From positions 16,135 to 80,134 of the forward strand of contig WION01000244.1 in assembly GCA_015039365.1 (NCBI GenBank): a stretch of DNA of 64,000 nt, in the 5' to 3' direction. The translations under genes and the position numbers were made by a program. How positions within the stretch are numbered: the first letter of the stretch is position 1; each line of letters begins with the position of its first letter. Source of the DNA: Amanita rubescens (taxonomy: Eukaryota; Basidiomycota; Agaricomycetes; Agaricales; Amanitaceae). This document shows positions 57,876-64,000 of the stretch, one piece after another. The notes beneath the pieces are model-generated. The model made no database searches, had not been told where the DNA came from, and worked only from the letters and a program-made list of their open reading frames with translations.

Positions 57876-58387
57876 ATGCCGACTTACGCCGTCCAAAGCA
57901 TTTCGACCGGTAAATTTGTTTCTGACGATGACGACTTTGGCTCTGTCAAAATCACGGCGACTGGGCCTAACCACAGTGTAGATACCTGCATCTGTCCTCC
58001 GCTTGCGCGTGCTCAGCTGATTTGTATCCAAGCGCCTCCATTTCAGCGAACCTCTTGAAGGCCCCGAAACTTTGACGATCATTACAGGCCAAGACGGCTG
58101 GTACGTTAGCATAGGAGCTGCGGTAAGTCCAGAGTTTTTGATCCAGTCTGAAGGACTCAATGATAGTATTATTATTTTTTGAAGAGCGAAGGTGGAGGGG
58201 CACTATTTTGGCTACCGACTGAAACTACTTGGAAAGTTGTTAGCACCCCCCATGGCTATCAGTGAGTTAAAAACGAAACCGCCGAGAACCCATGACCTTA
58301 ACGAGAGATAGGATCTCTCCCACGGACGGTCCATATCGAGACTTTTACTGGTATCCGAATTCCCGAACTGTAAGCGCCGTCGGGTGA
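57876..58387 (+). CDS. Small beta-trefoil-like protein, paralog 3 (shortest)
   Basis: Exons 57876-57975, 58061-58122, 58185-58261 and 58312-58387 join in frame to 104 aa. MPTYAVQSISTGKFVSDDDD opens the protein. GQDGWYVSIGAA, GGALFWLPTETTWKVVSTP and YRDFYWYPNS align in order with paralogs 1 and 2 (KAGLYASI, VWGKMQYEWYFLLQPS, DQDYYW). This supports one fold and a likely beta-trefoil inhibitor type (I66-like), not proven. There is no signal peptide, so it is probably cytosolic. A LINE fragment sits immediately upstream of its TATA box. Confidence 0.6.
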
Positions 58388-58389
58388 AA

Positions 58390-59900
58390 TCAAAATGAAA
58401 AGTAATTCACGGTTTTTGTTGTTCAGATCCACCTCGTGCCTAAAAGTGGTATCGCAGACTTGAGAGAAGTCTCCTTCCGTATTTTCCCCTCCAATTAGAC
58501 GACGGGAATCCGAGAACGTCGCTGACAAAGTGTATAGTAAAGTGAAATGTATATATGTGTTCAATATCTACGCAGCCATCGGATGAGTGCATGTACGGTG
58601 GCTTGTAAACGGTGAGAAAGAAGTCGATCTGATCCTTGCGATGTGTCCTGATGGATAATTCTTGCATCACCGGACAGATACATATGGACCTACAGTCCCA
58701 CTGGATAGAGAAAGCAAAATCTCACCCGCGACCTCCCCTGCTGTTCCTAGGCGCGTTCTCTTTGTGATCCATCCCATCCATCGGGGCATAGGTCTTCCGT
58801 ACAAACCCGGCTTCGTTTCAAGCGACGCGGGGGGTAAAGGACACGCTTGAGGTGAGATCCAAGGAGGTATATGCTGAGGGTGTAATAATTAACGATGAGT
58901 CATGGTCAGAGGTTGAGCGATCATTATACATCGAGCGTCACGCGTCATCAATGGATCTTGCCTCGCGACTACTGCAGATTAGGAGCGGCTGCTACTCATC
59001 CCTGCCCCAAGAACGTGCATACTTACGCACCCGGCGCTATCAACAGCATCTAAGCAAAGATTTCAGAGAGAGAAAGACAAAGCTCACTGTTGTCTGTGGC
59101 AGGCAGGGCAGATGCTACGCCGCCGGCACGACAATTGATGACTCGGACGACAGGCTTCCCACAGCAATGTTGGACAAGCCATTTGATGGCAGCCAATCCA
59201 TGTGGCAAAATTTGTGGATATCCACTGGCACGTGTATCCATATCCACATTCTCCATAGCCTGTCCACGTTCGCATGGATTCAGGGATATCCACGGGATAT
59301 CCCGTGGGTCCAACACTGTCTCACAGTGCGTCTTGACATCGCGGCCCGAGCACAAGTTTAGTACAGGGGGCTTCATGCCGGTCATCGCATCCATCAGGCA
59401 AAACGTGTCTTGTCAGTACGTAATTAAAGATAATTTTAATTTTAGAAGCACCAGCTGGGTTGGATTTCTCTGAACCCGAGTCTTCCATGCTTGACGACAT
59501 AATAACTGACGACGCGGTACACCTGGGAGCGCATAATGACTCGACATTGCTCTTTGAATCCAAACATAACGTATTGGCGCAATTAGTTACACGCAAACAA
59601 GGTCGAAGAGAAGAAGCATGAGGTGGGGGGGTTAGAACGGTGCACAAGTGTAAGATGAAGATGGGTGAGTGACAGCATACTGGTAAATTTTCGACTGGTT
59701 AGGCCTTACTATGGCCAAAAGCGATGATATCGTAAAAACCCGGGCATTAGCCCTGTCGCCGAACATGCCAGCTGACTTCCATTACCTGAAGCTTGTTCGG
59801 TTCCAGGCATGCCGTTTGAATTCATTCCGTCAACTTCGACCATTTCATGGCTCCATTTAAAAGTCGTTCGACACCGTCGTAAGACCCTCGCAGACTTTCC
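58390..59900. other. Region without a supported gene; 18-bp palindrome
   Basis: A minus-strand frame at 58,440-58,670 and a plus-strand frame at 58,852-59,361 (169 aa) are open but unrecognised. Near 59,210-59,310 the words GGATATCCAC and ATCCATATCCAC are repeated, and CCACGGGATATCCCGTGG (59290-59307) is a perfect 18-bp palindrome. From 59,700 the sequence resembles the promoter of paralog 1. Confidence 0.4.
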
Positions 59901-59927
59901 TTGATCCTCCCAAATCCTTTTACCAAC

Positions 59928-60501
59928 ATGGCCGTCTCTGCTGCTCCTCCAGCCCATTTGTTTCGCATCTCCAACGTTAAAACCTCCCAGTTAATATTCA
60001 GCGATGGTAGCGAAAAGGAGGGCGACATTGTCTTCACCGTCCCCGCCAACCAAGCGAATGTTCGCAACTCCGTAGGTCCTACAATTCTAATTCCGCAATG
60101 CGACTGAATGTTCCTGGCGGCAGCTTGTTACTATAACCCCCCCGCTAGCATTGGGAGGCGCGGCAGGAACAACGTGCACGGTGAAAGGAAAGGCCGGGCT
60201 TTACGCCTCAATCCAACCTGTACGTCTCGAGTCCATTACTTACTTTATAGATATTTCTGACGTGTAACGTGCGCAGGGCCCAGAAAGCGCATATCTCGTT
60301 TGGGGCAAGATGCAATACGAATGGTACTTCTTATTACAACCATCTAAGTCTTATTATACGTTAGTCTCCACATCCTCAATTCTCTAGCCAAACACCTAAC
60401 GCGCTCGGTGATACAGAGTTGCTATCCCTGATCAAGATTACTACTGGAATGGGGGTTCCGGCGCTACTGGTGTATGTTATTTTTTCGAGAGAAGGAAATA
60501 G
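59928..60501 (+). CDS. Small beta-trefoil-like protein, paralog 2
   Basis: Exons 59928-60071, 60124-60219, 60277-60359 and 60417-60501 join in frame to 135 aa. Landmarks are MAVSAAPPAHLFRISNV, IFSDGSEKEGDIVFTVPANQ, GTTCTVKGKAGLYASIQP, VWGKMQYEWYFLLQPSKSYY and VAIPDQDYYWNGGSG. It ends FFERRK at the same position where paralog 1 ends SKEK. Intron positions match those of paralog 1 apart from its extra first intron. Sequence downstream of the stop is also conserved between the two (CTCACAARTTCACACAG), so the duplication covered the 3' flank. A TTTAAAAG box lies about 75 nt before the ATG. Confidence 0.6.
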
Positions 60502-60509
60502 AGATTCTC

Positions 60510-61256
60510 ACAAATTCACACAGCTCTACATCATGCCTGAAGCTGGAGGCACGAAGACTCCTGAGATCTTCTTCAAGGTCGCGCCAGTTTAGTGATATGT
60601 AGAGGGCCTATATCGTATCGACTCATTAGTTAGCTTTACTGGCAATGGTAAAAAATTGGCTAAATGGCGTAAGGTGCAGGAAAAAACGCACAAAGCGTTG
60701 ACGCACCTCCGTTCGCTCGCCCAGTCACGACTCGGAGATTGATCTCGATTAGGAGGTGCAGGTGGTGGTGGCATACTACAGCTGATCGAGATCCCCAACC
60801 CGACTCACAGACTGTGCCAACACCGTACATTCGATTCTCAAAGCATCCGAACTTCCGTTCCGAGGCCGACTAAAAGGAGGAATCGGTTCCGAGGCCGACT
60901 ATAAGGAGGAATCGGTTTTTTTAAGCTCATGTTTTTTGTAACACTTTAAGTTGCCGATGATGGCCGAGGCCCTCTGAAAAAAACAAAATAATCACCATGT
61001 TTTTTGCCGATGTTACTTGCATCTGGTTCTCACAAATATTATACATATAGGTCTACAGATTTAATAATAGATTATAGCTGGTCGTATTTAGAGATTCATA
61101 AGTTTTGGGAAACTCTTTTTCATTTCATGGTTGAATTGTTTTCGCAAGCTGTTGCGGCAAATACCGACGCGCGGGATGGAAAACAGGACCAAATAGTGCA
61201 CGAGCCGCTACAAGTTTTATATACTTTTTCTCTACTAGGAAGAGCTACATGTATAT
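60510..61256. other. Intergenic, with a 29-bp tandem duplication
   Basis: CCGAGGCCGACTAWAAGGAGGAATCGGTT occurs twice in tandem at about 60,857-60,914. An AT-rich stretch follows (60,960-61,250) with no credible frame. Nothing else is seen. Confidence 0.4.
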
Positions 61257-62981
61257 TTAATACTCTATTTCCTCGTCACGGTATATAGTACGCGTCGCTT
61301 CTTGCCGGGTAATCTCTTTTTCTTTGTATTTGCTCCAAACGTATGGTAGCCGCTTAGGTGTGACGATCGCTAAGCCTCTTTGGCAGCATTCTGGATTATC
61401 GTCGTCAGGGGAGAAGAGTTGCAGACTTGTACCATGAAAATGATTCGGTTGCCAAGCGATGAGAGTATTCTTGGCACCTGAAATTCGTATACCATATTGA
61501 GCAACGTAAAATGCTCCACCTATGTCGTCCTCGCGTGTTCGTTCGGTTGTCCATGAGATCGACCATTTGTGAGGTTGATCTTCGCGATGTATCACTCTAA
61601 TAAAATTGGCAAAGTCAGGACTGTAATTCTAATCGTTTGAATGGCTTTACCTGGAATAGTTTGTCGACATCACTCCAGATGGTGGTGCAAGAAGAGCGTC
61701 GTGAAATTCGATTTCGATGCCATTTATATTAACTGTATATGTTCCATGGGTTGCATCTTTTCTGTGATGGCCGTCCATTAAGGCCATTTGATTTGGACTG
61801 GTAAAGTTTGCAATGTCTTGGATTACGAAACATGGTAACCATGCTCGACATAAGTTCCAAAACATAGCAAAAACAGCACTGGTCGCGACGTCGAGATTTT
61901 CGGCGAGTTGTTTTGTTGTGCGTTTAGATATGATATTACGAGCCCAATCGAACGTAGGAGCGCAGCGAGCTCCGGTCGAATATCCTATTTGAACTATAGA
62001 CCCAGTGTCCTCGAGCTGGATAAAGAATCAGCGATTTAAATAGTAATGTATAATCGAAACCTGTGCTGACGCGACAATTTTTCAACATATCCACCGCCTG
62101 AACCACTACAGAATCTGCCTTATCTACAAGTTCATCGGCTGCACATATGTTGCGATAAACGACAAGGACAACCTCACCGGTGTCTTTGTCATATACGATC
62201 GCATCTTCGTCGGGTCCTATCAATGCAAAAAGAGAATTCATGTCGATCATGTGTAGCGGTGCATGGGATCCTCGTTTGTCAGGAAGTTTTCTCTTCGTGA
62301 GATATTTCTTCCATAAATGCATGACATCGGGGTGCTCGGCGATCCATTCTCCCCGTGGGGGATAAGGGATTTGAAGGTATGGGGCATATATTTTGCGAGC
62401 ATTTTCGAATCGTTGGTCTCTGGAGATCTTTTGTTTTGAAGATTTCCAATTTAGACCTGCATCTCGTATAATTTTGCGGTGGTAATTTCGGCGGAATGAA
62501 CATATTCGTTTTCGAGATTTAATGGCCTGTCGTAAATTTTCCCCTATGTGTGGTGTGGATGATGTAAGATTGCAGTAGGATAGGAATGTGCCAAATATGT
62601 CATTATTATCGTCGTACACAGTTGCCGGAGCGCCGACTGCAACAAAAAGGGTAATCAGATGGTTTACGCATGCGCTGGTTTCTTCTTTTGATACGGCGAC
62701 GCTAAGAAGCGAGCAGAAATCATCATCAGCATTTATTATCTGCAAGATCTTGCGAAAAAATACGCCATATTCTTTCAGCATGTCGGATGATTCGATGACG
62801 TGGCAGTGAGGTGGGTTATTTGCACTTATTTGTACTTTGCCTCTTGCGCGTCGAATTTTTTTCTGTGCTCCGCTCTCCCCATGCAGAACGACCACTGTGC
62901 AAGCGTAGGTGTTGCGCGGCGCCTTCACCTTAGCTCTAATTGCTGGGCGAAACCCAGTGCCGTTGCTCACTGTGTTTGCAT
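61257..62981 (-). CDS. 2-oxoglutarate/Fe(II) dioxygenase, TET/JBP-like fungal family
   Basis: A model of exons 62981-62971, 62935-62071, 62015-61651 and 61596-61257 joins in frame to 526 aa; the first exon is the least certain. The N-terminal half is basic and unassigned. YDKDTGEVVLVVYRN begins the recognisable part, followed by DTGSIVQIGYSTGAR, LLAPPSGVMSTNYS, VIHREDQPHKWSISWT, GGAFYVAQYGIRISG, NHFHGTSL and QRGLAIVTP. His, an acidic residue, a distal HGTS His and a following Arg fit the double-stranded beta-helix iron site. Fungal relatives of TET/JBP oxidise 5-methylcytosine and often spread with transposons (family knowledge). Whether this copy acts on DNA is inference. Confidence 0.55.
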
Positions 62982-63391
62982 GGGTAGGAGTTCTACGACT
63001 TGGTGGTTGGCTGTGCTGGCTCGGTCGCCGAAATTTGGTATGTGTTAAGCTTCATGCACCATTGGTTGCTGCTGATTACATATCAAAGCAGGGTCCTACT
63101 GTGGTGGTAGTCACGACTCATGCTCCCCACTCCCGCTCTGGTGTTAGCCGCCCGCTTAGCACACACTGGTAAGTGTGCTCTCTCTCGCTGGTTTCAGCTG
63201 TAATCTCATTTTATATCCCAGACGAATTCTGGCTGCCCCACCTACTACTTCTACCAATGCGAAGCTCCCCGGGCTCCGCCGCTACCCGATGCTTGCTGCC
63301 TATGACGCTCAGCATCGCGCTATGGTATGCAGATAGGGATCACCGCGGGTACGGGTACGGGTCACTGTCTCTGTGACCGGTTGACCCATGA

Positions 63392-63474
63392 CCCGACGAA
63401 TACCCGCCACTCAGCATTCCCTACCCATAAACGTTGAAGACCCGACGAATACCCTCCACTCAGCATTCCCTACC
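63392..63474. repeat. Tandem 36-bp direct repeat
   Basis: GACCCGACGAATACCCKCCACTCAGCATTCCCTACC occurs twice, starting at about 63,392 and 63,439. GGGTACGGGTACGGGT lies just upstream (63,348). The rest of 62,985-63,680 has no supported gene. Confidence 0.5.
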
Positions 63475-63682
63475 ATCTTCCACCACGCAGGCAGTGAACG
63501 TGAGCCCATCTTTCCCCTCGTTTTCACCCATCTAACCTTGTCCCAAGAGCTGGTACCCGTCTACTTCCCAGCAACCCTTGTGACCAACTCACCCTAGTCT
63601 ACAACATCACCTGCCGCGCCATGGCCTACCTCACCGGTTTCGCCCTATCCAGCTGCGTGGTCGACAGCACCTCCTCGCTACC

Positions 63683-63999
63683 ATGTTCGCCGAACTCAGC
63701 ACGAACAATCCCACCATCGCCACCCTCGGCGCACTCCTCCTCGTGTCTATCTCCTTGATGTGGTGGAACGACTGTGAGTTTCGCGAGGGAGATATTTCTT
63801 CTGTTGCTTGGGATATCAGCCCCGAGACGAAAGAAACGGTGTACCACCTCCCCAAACACAGCCGCTCACCTCTCCCACCATCTCTGCCTTCGCTCCTCAT
63901 CCATGGATACTCAACCCACCACCTCAACCCACCACCTCAATCCACCGCCCACTCCTCGCCATCTGCTCGTGGTTGAGGAAGCTCAAGGCAGATGATGTG
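63683..63999 (+). CDS. Possible first exons of a membrane protein gene (runs off window)
   Basis: ATG 63683 opens a hydrophobic stretch (IATLGALLLVSISLMWWND), then a GTGAGT donor with a CACAG acceptor about 80 nt later, followed by a Pro/Ser/Thr-rich exon. A single N-terminal membrane anchor is plausible. No family is recognised and the rest lies beyond the window. Confidence 0.3.
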
Positions 64000-64000
64000 G

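Overview
The window reads as nuclear DNA of a mushroom-forming basidiomycete (Agaricomycete). Genes are split by many 41-70 nt introns with GTRAGT donors, CTRAY branch points and YAG acceptors. The protein families are fungal: chromovirus Gypsy, a DUG3-type amidotransferase, a GABA-type permease, a TET/JBP-like dioxygenase and small dsRNA-binding paralogs. It is a repeat-rich accessory region in which intact genes sit among decayed copies of housekeeping genes. No bacterial operon, tRNA, rRNA or CRISPR array was seen. All gene models are hand-read splicing models; those called intact join in frame at every exon boundary.

Layout. 1-10.5 kb: nested transposons. A Gypsy chromovirus is broken by a Copia element (its 3' part and LTR are in the window) and by a 2.4 kb element with C8/G8 inverted ends. 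10.5-12.25 kb: long direct repeats carrying a TATA-like motif. 12.3-16.8 kb (minus): a GTPase-domain gene whose last large intron is filled by 33 tandem 69-bp units. On the gene's coding strand every unit is a canonical mini-intron, and neighbouring units are separated by exactly three bases that are hypervariable. 17-24.3 kb: wrecks of mitochondrial DNA polymerase gamma (minus) and a MAP kinase kinase (plus), around an intact PD-(D/E)XK-like gene. 21-36.8 kb and 50 kb: eight copies of a four-exon minigene for a single dsRNA-binding domain of about 79 aa, with two minisatellites between the copies. 38.9-39.7 kb: a secreted proline-rich repeat protein.

42-47 kb: an intact 15-exon amino-acid/GABA permease (plus) and an intact 10-exon DUG3-like amidotransferase (minus). 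50.7-56.2 kb: two membrane-protein genes, one of them partly modelled. 53.1-60.5 kb: three intact paralogs of a small, probably beta-trefoil protein. The promoter of one was hit by a LINE fragment holding only ORF1, whose 16-bp target duplication copies the TATA box. 61.2-63 kb: a TET/JBP-like 2-oxoglutarate dioxygenase gene (minus).

How the parts may connect (inference). CpG-depleted blocks (4.6-6.9 and 12.3-16.3 kb) suggest cytosine methylation of repeats, and the window encodes a candidate 5-methylcytosine oxidase. The dsRNA-binding paralogs and the beta-trefoil paralogs look like expanding accessory families. Very small exons (6, 18 and 22 nt) in ordinary genes here make the single-triplet exons of the array less implausible.
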